Part shown: one piece after another, positions 44,936 through 53,650 of the stretch | How positions within the stretch are numbered: position 1 is the stretch's first letter | Layout: each line of letters starts with the position of its first letter | Source of the DNA: an uncultured Pseudomonadota bacterium | GTDB lineage: Bacteria; Pseudomonadota; Gammaproteobacteria; Steroidobacterales; Woeseiaceae | Assembly: GCA_913055625.1 (NCBI GenBank) | Contig: CAJXJW010000001.1 | Coordinates: forward strand, 248,001-312,000 | Reading direction: 5' to 3' | Length of the DNA stretch: 64,000 bases | Notes under the pieces: model-generated | What the model was told of the DNA's origin: nothing | The model's input: only the letters and a program-made list of their open reading frames with translations | Database searches by the model: none | Position numbers and translations under genes: made by a program

Positions 44936-46419
44936 GCGCCACGCACGTGCTGGCCATCGACCAGGGCACGAGCAGCAGCCGCGCCATCGTCTACGACGCG
45001 CAGCTGGCGCCGGTGGCCGCCGCGCAGAAGGAGTTTCCCCAAGTCTACCCGCGCTCCGGCTGGGTCGAGCACGACGCGGACGTCATCTGGGACGGCGTTG
45101 TCGATGTGCTGGCCGAAGCGCTCGCCCGTGCCAATGTCCCGGCGGGCGACCTGGCGGCCGTGGGCATCACGAACCAGCGCGAGACGACCGTGGTCTGGGA
45201 CCGCGCCGACGGGCGACCGATCCACAACGCGATCGTCTGGCAGGACCGGCGGACCGCGTCGCACTGCGAGCGCCTGGAGGCCGAGGGCGCCGGCGCGCAC
45301 GTGGCGCGCCTGACCGGCCTGCGACTCGACCCGTATTTTTCCGCGACGAAGATCGCGTGGCTGCTCGACAACGTCGACGGTGCGCGCGCGCGCGCCGAAC
45401 GCGGCGAACTGGCGTTCGGCACGATCGACACGTTCCTGCTCTGGCGCCTGACCGGCGGGCGCGTCCACGCGACCGATGCCACGAATGCCTCGCGCACCCT
45501 GTTGTACGACATCCACGCGCAACGTTGGGACGAATCGCTGCTCGACCTGTTCGGGGTGCCCGAGTCGATGCTGCCCGAGGTGCGCGACTGCATCGCGCCT
45601 TTCGGGACGATCGATGCGGGGCTTCCCGCGGCGGGCGTGATGATCGGCGGCATCGCCGGCGACCAGCAGGCCGCGCTCATCGGCCAGGCGGGCGTGGACG
45701 AGGGCACGATCAAGAGCACGTTCGGTACCGGCTGCTTCGTCATCGCGAACACCGGCACGCGGGCACTGGCCTCGAGCCACCAGCTGCTGACGACGATCGC
45801 CAGCCGCTTCGACGGCACCGTTACCTACGGCCTGGAGGGCAGTGTGTTCGTTGCAGGCTCGGCGCTGCAGTGGCTGCGGGATGCGCTGGGCATCCTGGAT
45901 GCCGCGCCCGACAGCGAAGCCATCGCGCGGCGCACCGGCATCGTGGAAGATGTGGTCGTCGTGCCCGCGTTCGCCGGCCTCGGCGCGCCCTGGTGGGATC
46001 CCCACGCCCGCGGCGCCGTTCTCGGGCTGACGCGCGGCACCGGGCGCGACGAAATCATCACGGCAACGCTACAGGCGATCGCGTACCAGACCGCGGACCT
46101 CGTGCGTGCGATGGCGGATGACGGCATCCGGCCGGCGTTGTTGCGTGTCGACGGCGGCATGGCCGCCAACGACTGGTTCCTGCAGTTTCTCGCCGACGTA
46201 CTCGGCATCGTCGTCGAACGACCGACGAACGTGGAGTCGACGGTACTCGGCGCCGCGTGCCTCGCGGCGGTGCAGGCGGGAATGCTCGGTTCACTGGCCG
46301 ACGTCGCATCGATATGGACGAGCGATCGCCGCTTCGAACCGAGGATGCCGGCGGATCAGCGGACGGCGCTGCTCGCGGGCTGGACCGAAGCCGTTTCCCG
46401 GGTGCGCGGTTCGAGGTAG
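44932..46419 (+). CDS. glpK: Glycerol kinase
   Basis: 495 residues from a GTG that overlaps the thioesterase stop codon by 4 bases. Family signatures are complete: A-I-D-Q-G-T-S-S-S-R near 8, N-Q-R-E-T-T-V-V-W-D near 81, A-I-V-W-Q-D-R-R-T near 100, D-T-F-L-L-W-R-L-T-G-G near 165, F-G-T-G-C-F near 265, and D-G-G-M-A-A-N-D near 405. It phosphorylates glycerol to sn-glycerol-3-phosphate. No glpF or glpD lies nearby. The last 64 bases overlap the convergent glycosyltransferase gene. Confidence 0.97.
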   Translation: MSATHVLAIDQGTSSSRAIVYDAQLAPVAAAQKEFPQVYPRSGWVEHDADVIWDGVVDVLAEALARANVPAGDLAAVGITNQRETTVVWDRADGRPIHNAIVWQDRRTASHCERLEAEGAGAHVARLTGLRLDPYFSATKIAWLLDNVDGARARAERGELAFGTIDTFLLWRLTGGRVHATDATNASRTLLYDIHAQRWDESLLDLFGVPESMLPEVRDCIAPFGTIDAGLPAAGVMIGGIAGDQQAALIGQAGVDEGTIKSTFGTGCFVIANTGTRALASSHQLLTTIASRFDGTVTYGLEGSVFVAGSALQWLRDALGILDAAPDSEAIARRTGIVEDVVVVPAFAGLGAPWWDPHARGAVLGLTRGTGRDEIITATLQAIAYQTADLVRAMADDGIRPALLRVDGGMAANDWFLQFLADVLGIVVERPTNVESTVLGAACLAAVQAGMLGSLADVASIWTSDRRFEPRMPADQRTALLAGWTEAVSRVRGSR

Positions 46420-47396
46420 CCCAGGAACTGCCGCGTCGCCCGTTCCCAGCTGTGCTCGACCGCCTGCGCGCGGCACGCGTCGCGACTGAGTTCCATCGCC
46501 CCTTCGCAGGCGACGGCCAGGTCGTCGTCGAGGATGCCGGTTACGCCGTTCTGCACGACGTCGATCGGGCCATCCACCGGGTAGGCCGCGACGGGTAGGC
46601 CGCAGGCCATCGCTTCGAGCATGACCAGGCCGAATGTATCGGTGCGGCTGGGGAAGACGAAGACGTCGCCGCCCGCGAGGCGCCGGGCCAGTTCCGCGCC
46701 GAATTGATAGCCATGAAAATGACAGTCCTTGTAGGTTGATTCCAGGCGGCGCCGGTCGGGGCCGTCGCCGATGACGATCTTGCTGCCGGGCAGGTCGAGG
46801 CCGAGAAATGCCTCGATGTTCTTCTCGACCGCGACGCGCCCGAGGTAGATCCAGATCGGCCGCGGCAAGTCGTACTGCGTGGCACCGTCCGGCCGGAACA
46901 GGGCCGTGTCCACGCCGCGGGTCCACACGACGACATTGTCGTGACCGCGGCTTTCGAGTTTCTCCCGTATCTTCCCGGTCGGCACCAGCGTGCGGGCCGC
47001 GGGCGCGTGGAAACGGCGCAGCACGCGTGCCGTCCAGTCGATCGGGATCGGGACGCGCGCGCGCACGTACTCCGGGAACTGCGTGTGGTAGGAGGTCGTG
47101 AACGGCAGCCCGCGGCGCAGGACATGGCGGCGCGCCGCCATGCCGAGCGGGCCCTCCGTCGCGATATGGATCGCGTCCGGGTCGAACGCGTCGAGCTCTC
47201 GCGCAACGCTGCGGCCGGGAAACAGCGCCAACGGGATCTCGGGGTAGCTGGGGCAGGGAATGCTGCGGCGGCCCTGGGGCGTCAGGAGACGAAGCTCGTG
47301 GCCGGCGGCAATCAATCCGTCACGGGTCTTGCCCAGCGTCTGCACGACGCCATTCACCTGCGGCTTCCAGGCGTCGGTCACGATCGCGATTTTCAT
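46356..47396 (-). CDS. GT4-family glycosyltransferase
   Basis: 346 residues from the ATG at 47396. N-terminal Rossmann domain: K-I-A-I-V-T-D-A-W-K-P-Q-V-N-G-V-V (about 1-18) and I-H-I-A-T-E-G-P-L-G. C-terminal nucleotide-sugar domain: Y-L-G-R-V-A-V-E-K-N-I near 185 and the E-x7-E-like stretch T-D-T-F-G-L-V-M-L-E-A-M-A-C-G-L-P-V near 255. It resembles alpha-mannosyl or glucosyl transferases acting on lipid acceptors (PimB/DGDG-synthase type). The PAP2 phosphatase and DgkA genes just beyond suggest lipid metabolism in this neighbourhood, but the acceptor is unknown. Its 3' end overlaps glpK. Confidence 0.93.
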   Translation of the reverse strand: MKIAIVTDAWKPQVNGVVQTLGKTRDGLIAAGHELRLLTPQGRRSIPCPSYPEIPLALFPGRSVARELDAFDPDAIHIATEGPLGMAARRHVLRRGLPFTTSYHTQFPEYVRARVPIPIDWTARVLRRFHAPAARTLVPTGKIREKLESRGHDNVVVWTRGVDTALFRPDGATQYDLPRPIWIYLGRVAVEKNIEAFLGLDLPGSKIVIGDGPDRRRLESTYKDCHFHGYQFGAELARRLAGGDVFVFPSRTDTFGLVMLEAMACGLPVAAYPVDGPIDVVQNGVTGILDDDLAVACEGAMELSRDACRAQAVEHSWERATRQFLGYLEPRTRETASVQPASSAVR

Positions 47397-47549
47397 GCCC
47401 GCGATCATTCCGGGGGCAGGTTAAAGCCGGATTACAGGTGTATTGCGTGCCGATGAAACACGACCTCGATCGTTCACGGTCCTGTCACCGTTCGGACACG
47501 GCGCTGTCAGCAAGCAGGCGCACACTGGCTGCCGGATCGGGAAAACCGG

Positions 47550-48089
47550 ATGACACCCATGCTGCTCGACTACTTCGACGACCTCGAACGCAACACCTGC
47601 CTGCGCATCAACGCCTTGTCGCGGCACGGGATCGTTCGTGACGTTTTCGGCGGCGTGTCCCGGCTGGGCGATTACCCGGCCTGGGTCATCTTCGGCATCA
47701 TCTGCGCCGCGTATCCCGGCACGGATGGCCGCACCGTTGTGCTGCAGGCCGCGCTTACCGGGCTCGTCGGCGTGCTCGTCTACAAGCTGCTCAAGGAGCG
47801 GTTGGTCCGCGAGCGCCCGTTCATACGGCACGGTGACATCGTCTGTGCCGCGGCGCCTCTCGATCGCTACAGCTTTCCCTCCGGGCACACGCTGCACGCG
47901 GTGAGCTTCTCGATGGTCTATGCGAGCCAGGTACCGCAGCTCGCGTGGATACTTGCGCCGTTCGCGCTGCTGGTCGCGCTGTCGCGGGTCATCCTCGGCC
48001 TGCACTACCCGACGGACGTGGTGGCCGGCGCCGCCATCGGGGCCGGGCTCGCGTTCACCAGTATCGCCGTTACCGCGAATTTCGCCTGA
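47550..48089 (+). CDS. PAP2-family membrane phosphatase
   Basis: 179 residues with about five hydrophobic helices. The three PAP2 motifs are visible: K-E-R-L-V-R-E-R-P (near 90), F-P-S-G-H-T (near 110), and S-R-V-I-L-G-L-H-Y-P-T-D-V (near 150). It probably dephosphorylates phosphatidate, undecaprenyl pyrophosphate or a related lipid at the inner membrane. It converges on dgkA, which would re-phosphorylate diacylglycerol. Confidence 0.93.
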   Translation: MTPMLLDYFDDLERNTCLRINALSRHGIVRDVFGGVSRLGDYPAWVIFGIICAAYPGTDGRTVVLQAALTGLVGVLVYKLLKERLVRERPFIRHGDIVCAAAPLDRYSFPSGHTLHAVSFSMVYASQVPQLAWILAPFALLVALSRVILGLHYPTDVVAGAAIGAGLAFTSIAVTANFA

Positions 48090-48098
48090 GGCGGGCTG

Positions 48099-48476
48099 TC
48101 AGGCGGGGCCGAAACGCAGCCAGGCGACCGTTCCCCAGACGATCGCGACGAACAGCAGGCTCAGGAATACCGCAGCCGACCCCAGGTCTTTTGCGCGGCC
48201 GGACAATTCGTGGTGCTCGTTGCCGACGCGGTCCACCACCGCTTCGACGGCGGAGTTCAGCAGTTCGACGATCAACACCAGGAAGCAGGATCCCGCGAGC
48301 AGCAGTTCTTCCATCGGTGTGCGGCCCAGCCAGAACGCGAGCGGTACGAGCACGACGCACAATGCGAGTTCCTGGCGAAACGCCGCCTCGTGGCGCCATG
48401 CGTGAACGAATCCCTGTGCGGAATAGCGTGTCGCAAGCAAGATCCGGCGAAAGCCGGTGTTTCCGGGTTTTCCCAT
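48099..48476 (-). CDS. dgkA: Diacylglycerol kinase
   Basis: 125 residues, three-helix membrane kinase. The conserved E-L-L-N-S-A-V-E-A-V-V-D-R-V and H-E-L-S-G-R-A-K-D-L-G-S-A-A-V segments are intact, as is the N-terminal amphipathic R-R-I-L-L-A-T-R-Y-S-A-Q-G. It phosphorylates diacylglycerol to phosphatidate in lipid recycling. It is divergent from the kinase gene that opens the 48.65-63 kb system. Confidence 0.97.
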   Translation of the reverse strand: MGKPGNTGFRRILLATRYSAQGFVHAWRHEAAFRQELALCVVLVPLAFWLGRTPMEELLLAGSCFLVLIVELLNSAVEAVVDRVGNEHHELSGRAKDLGSAAVFLSLLFVAIVWGTVAWLRFGPA

Positions 48477-48587
48477 CGGTTCGGTGTCTATCGGCAGGAG
48501 GCGGGTGGCGTCGTGTTCGCGGACAGGATACAGCCGGCGCCGCGTGACGTCACGATGAAAGCGCGCAAGGTTACGGTGACGTTTCGC

Positions 48588-48616
48588 TTGACTCGACCCG
48601 GTGGAGCCACAATGAT
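48588..48616 (+). promoter_or_regulatory. Candidate promoter for the kinase/phosphatase/vWA operon
   Basis: TTGACT at 48588-48593 and AATGAT at 48611-48616 are 17 bases apart (5/6 and 4/6 consensus matches). They lie 37 bases before the first start codon at 48654, in the divergent gap with dgkA. Confidence 0.5.
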
Positions 48617-48653
48617 TGCCGGGCCCTTACACTCCTAGTCTGCACAGGCCCGA

Positions 48654-49964
48654 ATGTCCAAAGCGTTGCTGAAAGCGCGACAGAAGATCGGCAAGTACAG
48701 AATCGTTTCCCGCATTGCGTCGAGTCACGTTGCCGACGTCTACGCGGCCATGGACACGATCCAGAAACAGAAGGTCGCACTGAAGATTCCGCACCTCGAC
48801 GACGACGGCGACGACCGGGAAATACTCCACGAGGTGCAGGTTGCGACGCGCCTCAAACACCCGAACATCCTGTCGGTACTGAACGCGAGCTACATCGGGG
48901 ATCGCTTCGTCATCGCGATGGAACTCGGCGAGCAGTCGCTGGCCGACCGACTCGAGCGGCGGATCGCGACGTCGCGCGCCGTCGACCTGGCGGGGCAGGC
49001 GATCGACGCGCTCGCGTTCGCCCACGAGCACAAGATCATTCACTGTGACATCAAGCCCGATAACTACATCATCTTCCCGGGCGATCAGCTGAAGCTTTCG
49101 GATTTCGGATTCGCAAAGGTCAGCCTGCGGACTCTGAAGGCATCCGGTTCGGGAACGATCGACTACATCGCGCCGGAGCAGGCGATGGGGCGCCCGAAGT
49201 TTCAGTCGGACGTGTTCTCGCTCGGCCTCGTCATCTACCGCCTCTTCTCCGGCAAGCTGCCGGAATGGCCGTTCGAGTGGCCGCTGGCGGGCTACGACCA
49301 GCTCAAGTCGCGCGTGCGGCCGGAATTCATCAGCATGCTGAAGAAATGTATCCAGCTCGACCCCGGCCGGCGGTATGCGAACGCGATGCAGATGCAGGCC
49401 GATTTCGCGCGCCTCAAGAGCCACGCGCGACGGCAGAAACGCATCCGCGGGCGGTCCCCGTCCCGCGCCAACCGAAGCACCAGCACGTCCTGGCGGCGCC
49501 TGCAGTGGCGAGAATTCCAGCGGCAGTTCCGCAAGGTGCTGGATACGCGTCACCAGTGTCGCCGTTGCGAAGGGCCGGTTGCCGAGAGCATGCAGCACTG
49601 TCCGTGGTGCGGGATCGACAATCCGGCGCGCGGGTGCGATTCGACGATGCCGTCGAGTTGTCCGCGTTGCGAACGTGGCGTCAAGAAGGACTGGGACTAC
49701 TGCGCCTGGTGCTACGGTCCCGGCTTCGTCGAAGAGACGGCGCGCCGCTATGCCGACAAGCGCTACACCGCCCGATGCTCGAACGCGCGTTGCCGCGGCG
49801 ACCTGATGCCGTTCATGCGCTATTGCCCCTGGTGCCGCACCAAGGTGAAGCGTCCGTGGAAACTGCCGGGCAGCCGCAAGCGTTGCCGCTCGTGTAGCTG
49901 GGGCATTGCAGACGAATTCTGGAACTACTGCGCGTGGTGCCGGGAACCGGTACGCGGGGAGTAG
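48654..49964 (+). CDS. Ser/Thr protein kinase with C-terminal zinc-ribbon array
   Basis: 436 residues. Kinase domain about 12-255: the beta-3 lysine is K44 (V-A-L-K-I-P), the catalytic loop is H-C-D-I-K-P-D-N (HCD instead of HRD) near 137, and D-F-G-F-A-K follows. The glycine-rich loop is degenerate (R-I-A-S-S-H-V-A-D-V-Y), yet Lys, Asp and DFG remain, so activity is likely. A basic linker (about 262-285) leads to four C-x2-C / C-x2-C pairs (roughly 300-430), including C-P-W-C, C-P-R-C, C-A-W-C, C-R-S-C and C-A-W-C. These are zinc-ribbon-like modules for binding partners or nucleic acid. Cytosolic, no membrane helix. First gene of the operon, 19 bases before the PP2C gene. Confidence 0.9.
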   Translation: MSKALLKARQKIGKYRIVSRIASSHVADVYAAMDTIQKQKVALKIPHLDDDGDDREILHEVQVATRLKHPNILSVLNASYIGDRFVIAMELGEQSLADRLERRIATSRAVDLAGQAIDALAFAHEHKIIHCDIKPDNYIIFPGDQLKLSDFGFAKVSLRTLKASGSGTIDYIAPEQAMGRPKFQSDVFSLGLVIYRLFSGKLPEWPFEWPLAGYDQLKSRVRPEFISMLKKCIQLDPGRRYANAMQMQADFARLKSHARRQKRIRGRSPSRANRSTSTSWRRLQWREFQRQFRKVLDTRHQCRRCEGPVAESMQHCPWCGIDNPARGCDSTMPSSCPRCERGVKKDWDYCAWCYGPGFVEETARRYADKRYTARCSNARCRGDLMPFMRYCPWCRTKVKRPWKLPGSRKRCRSCSWGIADEFWNYCAWCREPVRGE

Positions 49965-49983
49965 GCACTCGCTGGAGCGACGC

Positions 49984-50817
49984 ATGGCGGACATGCCGCA
50001 AGACATCGTGATGCTGGACGGCGCCGACACCGCCGACCATCGGCTGTTGCGTGCCGGTGGCGGCGAGCTCGTTGCCTACACGCGGCGCTCGCCGGACAAG
50101 GACACGGAAAACGAGGACACGGTGGGCATCATTCCCTGGGGCCCGCAGGCTGCCGTGCTGGTCGTCGCCGATGGCGCGGGCGGACTGCCGGCCGGAAAGC
50201 GGGCGTCCCTGACGGCCGTGTCGACGCTCGCAAACTCGCTGCAGGTCGCGTTGGAGAAGACGACGCTGCTGCGTACCGCCGTTCTGAACGGTATCGAGGC
50301 CGCGAACACGGCCGTGCGGGAGCTCGCGAACGGGTCAGCGACGACGCTCACCGTGGTGACGATCGAGGGACGCCTGGCGCGCAGCTACCAGATCGGGGAT
50401 TCCGAGGCGATCGTGGTCGGGCAGCGCGGGCGGGTCAAACTGCAAACGACCGCGCATTCGCCGACCGGTTTCGCCGTCGAAGCGGGCTTTCTCGACCAGC
50501 GCGCGGCGCTGCATCATGCCGAGCGCCACCTCGTCTCGAACTTTCTCGGGACGCCCGACATGACCATCGACGTCGGTGCCGGCGTCGAGCTGGCGGCCCG
50601 GGATACGGTGGTCGTGGCCAGCGACGGCATGACGGATAACGTGCACTTCGACGAAATCATCGAGCTTGCGCGCAAGGGTCCGCTGGACGACGCGGCACGG
50701 GCGCTGGTCGACAAGGCACGGCAGCGCATGCTGCAGGAGCGGGCCGGCCAGCCGAGCAAACCGGACGATTTGTCGCTGATCCTGTTCCGGAAACCGCCGG
50801 GTGAGCCGTCACATTAA
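49984..50817 (+). CDS. PP2C-family protein phosphatase
   Basis: 277 residues from the ATG at 49984, with GGAG ahead (49974-49977). PP2C metal-site motifs are present: D-K-D-T-E-N-E-D-T-V-G-I (near 33), V-V-A-D-G-A-G-G (near 60), Y-Q-I-G-D-S-E-A-I-V (near 140) and V-V-A-S-D-G-M-T-D-N (near 213), ending P-D-D-L-S-L-I-L-F. It should remove phosphate from the targets of the kinases at 48654 and 53651, making a reversible switch as in PpkA/PppA or TerY-P-type sets. No signal peptide. Cytosolic. Confidence 0.92.
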   Translation: MADMPQDIVMLDGADTADHRLLRAGGGELVAYTRRSPDKDTENEDTVGIIPWGPQAAVLVVADGAGGLPAGKRASLTAVSTLANSLQVALEKTTLLRTAVLNGIEAANTAVRELANGSATTLTVVTIEGRLARSYQIGDSEAIVVGQRGRVKLQTTAHSPTGFAVEAGFLDQRAALHHAERHLVSNFLGTPDMTIDVGAGVELAARDTVVVASDGMTDNVHFDEIIELARKGPLDDAARALVDKARQRMLQERAGQPSKPDDLSLILFRKPPGEPSH

Positions 50818-51020
50818 GTAAATCAGCGCCTTAGCCGCTGTTGATCGCAGGTTGGCCGCGTATTATCGTCAATGTCGTCGACCGTCGCCGCGGCAATCGA
50901 GCGGCCGACGCGCAAATGCACGGAACTACTGCCGTTCGGACGGGTTCAAAGTCAAGGACCACGCCGGGTTCACCGCCGGACCGGCACGTCGCCGATACCG
51001 CACTCGCAGAGGCGCAGAAC

Positions 51021-52379
51021 ATGCTCAGGACCCATCGAAAGCATTCCCGCAAGTCCTTCAAGCGGCCGCTGCTGACGATCGCGGTCGCAGCGATCGTTGC
51101 CGTAGGCTGCAAGTCCACGCCCGTCGTGTCTTCCGGTGGCGTCAGCATGCCGATGCCGCCGCCGAGCGGCGGAATGCCGAGCCCCTCGGGTGGCAGCCCG
51201 TCCAGCGGTTCGTCCGGCGGCGGCTCATCGGGCGGCAGCCCGTCCAGTGGTTCGTCGGGTGGCGGTTCGTCGGGCGGCGGTTCGTCGGGTGGTGGCTCAT
51301 CGGGCGGCGGCTCGTCCGGCGGTGGTATGTCCGGTGGTGGCTCGTCCGGCGGCGGTATGTCCGGCGGCGGTATGTCCGGTGGAGGCTCGTCGGGCGGCGG
51401 CTCGTCCGGTGGCGGCATGTCCGGCGGTGGTGCGTCGGGCGGCGGCAGCAGCGCACCGTTTCCGACCGGCGGCGGGATGCCTGGCGGCGGTGGCGGCGAC
51501 GGATCGGACGGCGGCAGCGGGACGACCGGCGGATCGAGCGGCGGCGGATCCGGCAGCGGCGGCGTTGGTGAGATTCCCCCGCCGCCGAGTCAGCAGGGCG
51601 CTGGCGGCGGTAGCGAGGCAGGTGGCGCCGGTGGCGGTGGTGCCGACGGCGGTGGCACTGACGGCGGCGGCGATTCCGGCACTGGCGGCGGTGCCGACAA
51701 TCCCTTTGGCGACGCGGACGCCGAAGGCAATGGAGACTGCGGTGACACGGGTTCGATGCCGGGCGGCATCGGCGGAATGGGTCGCGCGGGCGAGTGCCTT
51801 GGTGGCGGTGGTGGCGGAGGCGCGGAAGCCGAAAGCGACGCGTCCGCCAGTGCCTCCGGCGGTGGCGGCGGTGGCGGCGGCGCCGCCGGCAGCAGCCAGG
51901 GCGGCGGTGGCCAGGGCGGCGGCCAGGGCGGCGGTGGCGGTGCCGGCAGCGTCGGCGAGTTTCCGTCCGAGAGTGCCGAAGAGCGCGCCGAGCGGCTCGG
52001 TCGGGAGCTCGACCGCTCGATCGGCGGGTTCGACGAGGTCCTTCAGGAGGAGCAGCAGGAAATTGCCTCGGTCGGACGCTCGACAGAAGGTTTCGACACG
52101 GAAGGCCAGGGTGGCGGCGGGGGCCTGATCGGGCTCGGCAGCCAGTCCAGCAACATGTCCGGCATGCCCAGCGAAAGAGGCATGGCGGGCGGCAGTGCGG
52201 CGCCCGACATCGAGGGCTTGTCAGAAGAGGAAATCGCTGCGCGCACGCCGGACGATGTGCCGGCGGTCGTGGACGACGACATCATCGCCCGGCAGCTGCG
52301 CGAAGCCGCGCTGACCGAGGACGATCCGGTGTTGCGTGAAAGGCTTTGGGAGGAGTACCGCAAGTACAAGGGAATATGA
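51021..52379 (+). CDS. Gly/Ser-repeat lipoprotein of unknown function
   Basis: 452 residues from the ATG at 51021 (AGAGG just upstream). The leader ends V-A-V-G-C (C30), a plausible if slightly atypical lipobox. Residues about 50-145 are near-perfect tandem G-G-G-S-S units, with occasional Met or Ala. Glycine-rich low-complexity sequence continues to about 315, with a cysteine pair-like G-D-C-G-D and G-E-C-L-G-G. The C-terminal part is helical and charged (E-E-R-A-E-R-L-G-R-E-L-D-R-S, then D-D-P-V-L-R-E-R-L-W-E-E-Y-R-K-Y). It looks like a flexible surface or periplasmic tether with a structured tail. Preceded by a 203-base gap with no gene. The next gene overlaps by 4 bases. Confidence 0.72.
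   Translation: MLRTHRKHSRKSFKRPLLTIAVAAIVAVGCKSTPVVSSGGVSMPMPPPSGGMPSPSGGSPSSGSSGGGSSGGSPSSGSSGGGSSGGGSSGGGSSGGGSSGGGMSGGGSSGGGMSGGGMSGGGSSGGGSSGGGMSGGGASGGGSSAPFPTGGGMPGGGGGDGSDGGSGTTGGSSGGGSGSGGVGEIPPPPSQQGAGGGSEAGGAGGGGADGGGTDGGGDSGTGGGADNPFGDADAEGNGDCGDTGSMPGGIGGMGRAGECLGGGGGGGAEAESDASASASGGGGGGGGAAGSSQGGGGQGGGQGGGGGAGSVGEFPSESAEERAERLGRELDRSIGGFDEVLQEEQQEIASVGRSTEGFDTEGQGGGGGLIGLGSQSSNMSGMPSERGMAGGSAAPDIEGLSEEEIAARTPDDVPAVVDDDIIARQLREAALTEDDPVLRERLWEEYRKYKGI
51170..51460 (+). repeat. Coding tandem repeats (GGGSS units) in the Gly/Ser lipoprotein gene
   Basis: Degenerate 15-base units such as TCGTCGGGTGGCGGT, with third-position and unit variation, run through this part of the gene and encode the Gly/Ser array. 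The near-identity of neighbouring units makes slippage or recombination possible. Frame is preserved for unit-sized changes. Confidence 0.8.
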
Positions 52380-53626
52380 GGAATCCGCCGTCGACGATGC
52401 GCGTGTTGCGCGCCTGCATCCTGTTCCTGCCGCTGGCACTGGCCGGCTGCTCGGTCAACGAGGTCATCACCGCCGAGGAGACGGAACTCGACGTGGCGCA
52501 AAGTGCGCCCGACGAGTCACGCCTGCTGGACGTCGGCATCATCCGGTTCGACGACGGCGTGGCGGAGAACAACGACCCGGAGAAGACCCGCGTCTATGAC
52601 GAGATCCGGTCCGCCGAGGCCCGCTATCTCGCTTATCACTTGAAGTCCACGATGCAGGGCACCGGCCACTGGGGCGCCGTGCGCGTCATCCCGTCGCCCA
52701 ACGCGTTCACGGACGTCCTGGTCAACGGGCGTATCGAACGCTCGGACGGCGAGTTCGTCGAGATCGAAATCGACGTGTCCGACACCAGCGGTCAGCACTG
52801 GTTCAGGCGCACCTACGAAACACAGACCGGCGTGTCGTCGTATTCCGAGAGCCGCGACCGGCGCCTGGATCCCTACCAGAAGGTGTTCAACGACATCGCG
52901 AACGACATCCACGCGTTCGCGCAGACGCTGCCGGCGGACTACGTGCATCGACTGCAGCAGGTGTCGGAGCTGAAATTCTTCGCGGACATGTCTCCGTCGT
53001 CGTACGGTGAGTACCTCCAGTACGACGAGGACGGAATCGTCACGATCAACCGGCTGCCCGCGGAGAACGATCCGGCGGTAATGCGCCTGCGCCAGATTCG
53101 GGAGCGCGACCGTCTCGTGGTCGACATGCTCAACGAGCACTATGCGAACTTCTACTACGGCATTGCGATTCCGTATCACGCCTACCGCAAGTCCGCGCGC
53201 GAGGAGGCCGTCAACTACCGGCAGGTGAAGCGTTCCGCGGCATTGCAGACGCTGATCGGCGTCGTGGTCCTCGCCGGATCCCTGCAGGTGGATACGCACG
53301 ACAGCAGTTATTCGCGGACCCGCATGAAGCAGAGCCTGCAGGGCATCGGCATTACCGAGGGCTTCAACGCGATCATGCGCGGCTTCACGCGGAACCGCGA
53401 AGCATCGATACACGTCGAAGCGATCAGCGAACTGGCCGAGTCCTTCGGCGCCGAGGCCGCGCCGATGGTCGTCGACGTCGAGGGGCAGCAGCGGCGGCTG
53501 ACCGGTACCGCGGAAGCACAGTACGAGTCCTGGCGAAAGCTGCTGCGCGAGATCTATGAAGCCGAAACCGGGTTCTCCGCCGTCGACGTCGGCGCGCCCG
53601 TGCGCGCCCCGGAGCCGGCCCAATAA
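52376..53626 (+). CDS. Lipoprotein of unknown function
   Basis: 416 residues. Starts at the ATG overlapping the previous stop codon (ATGA), with a second Met 7 codons later. Lipobox L-A-L-A-G-C with C25. The mature part has an alpha/beta N-terminal region (L-D-V-G-I-I-R-F-D-D-G-V, then V-R-V-I-P-S-P-N-A-F-T-D-V-L-V-N-G-R-I), which resembles outer-membrane lipoproteins that bind or display subunits. A helical central region and a hydrophobic patch (L-Q-T-L-I-G-V-V-V-L-A-G-S-L) follow. I do not recognise a family. Translational coupling to the Gly/Ser lipoprotein suggests the two work together in the envelope. Confidence 0.78.
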   Translation: MRNPPSTMRVLRACILFLPLALAGCSVNEVITAEETELDVAQSAPDESRLLDVGIIRFDDGVAENNDPEKTRVYDEIRSAEARYLAYHLKSTMQGTGHWGAVRVIPSPNAFTDVLVNGRIERSDGEFVEIEIDVSDTSGQHWFRRTYETQTGVSSYSESRDRRLDPYQKVFNDIANDIHAFAQTLPADYVHRLQQVSELKFFADMSPSSYGEYLQYDEDGIVTINRLPAENDPAVMRLRQIRERDRLVVDMLNEHYANFYYGIAIPYHAYRKSAREEAVNYRQVKRSAALQTLIGVVVLAGSLQVDTHDSSYSRTRMKQSLQGIGITEGFNAIMRGFTRNREASIHVEAISELAESFGAEAAPMVVDVEGQQRRLTGTAEAQYESWRKLLREIYEAETGFSAVDVGAPVRAPEPAQ

Positions 53627-53650
53627 CGCCCGCAGAGCAGTAGGCCGCCG

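Noticed and set aside
51170..51460. CRISPR or intergenic satellite array
   Set aside because: The repeats are in frame, have no spacers and encode the Gly/Ser part of a lipoprotein.
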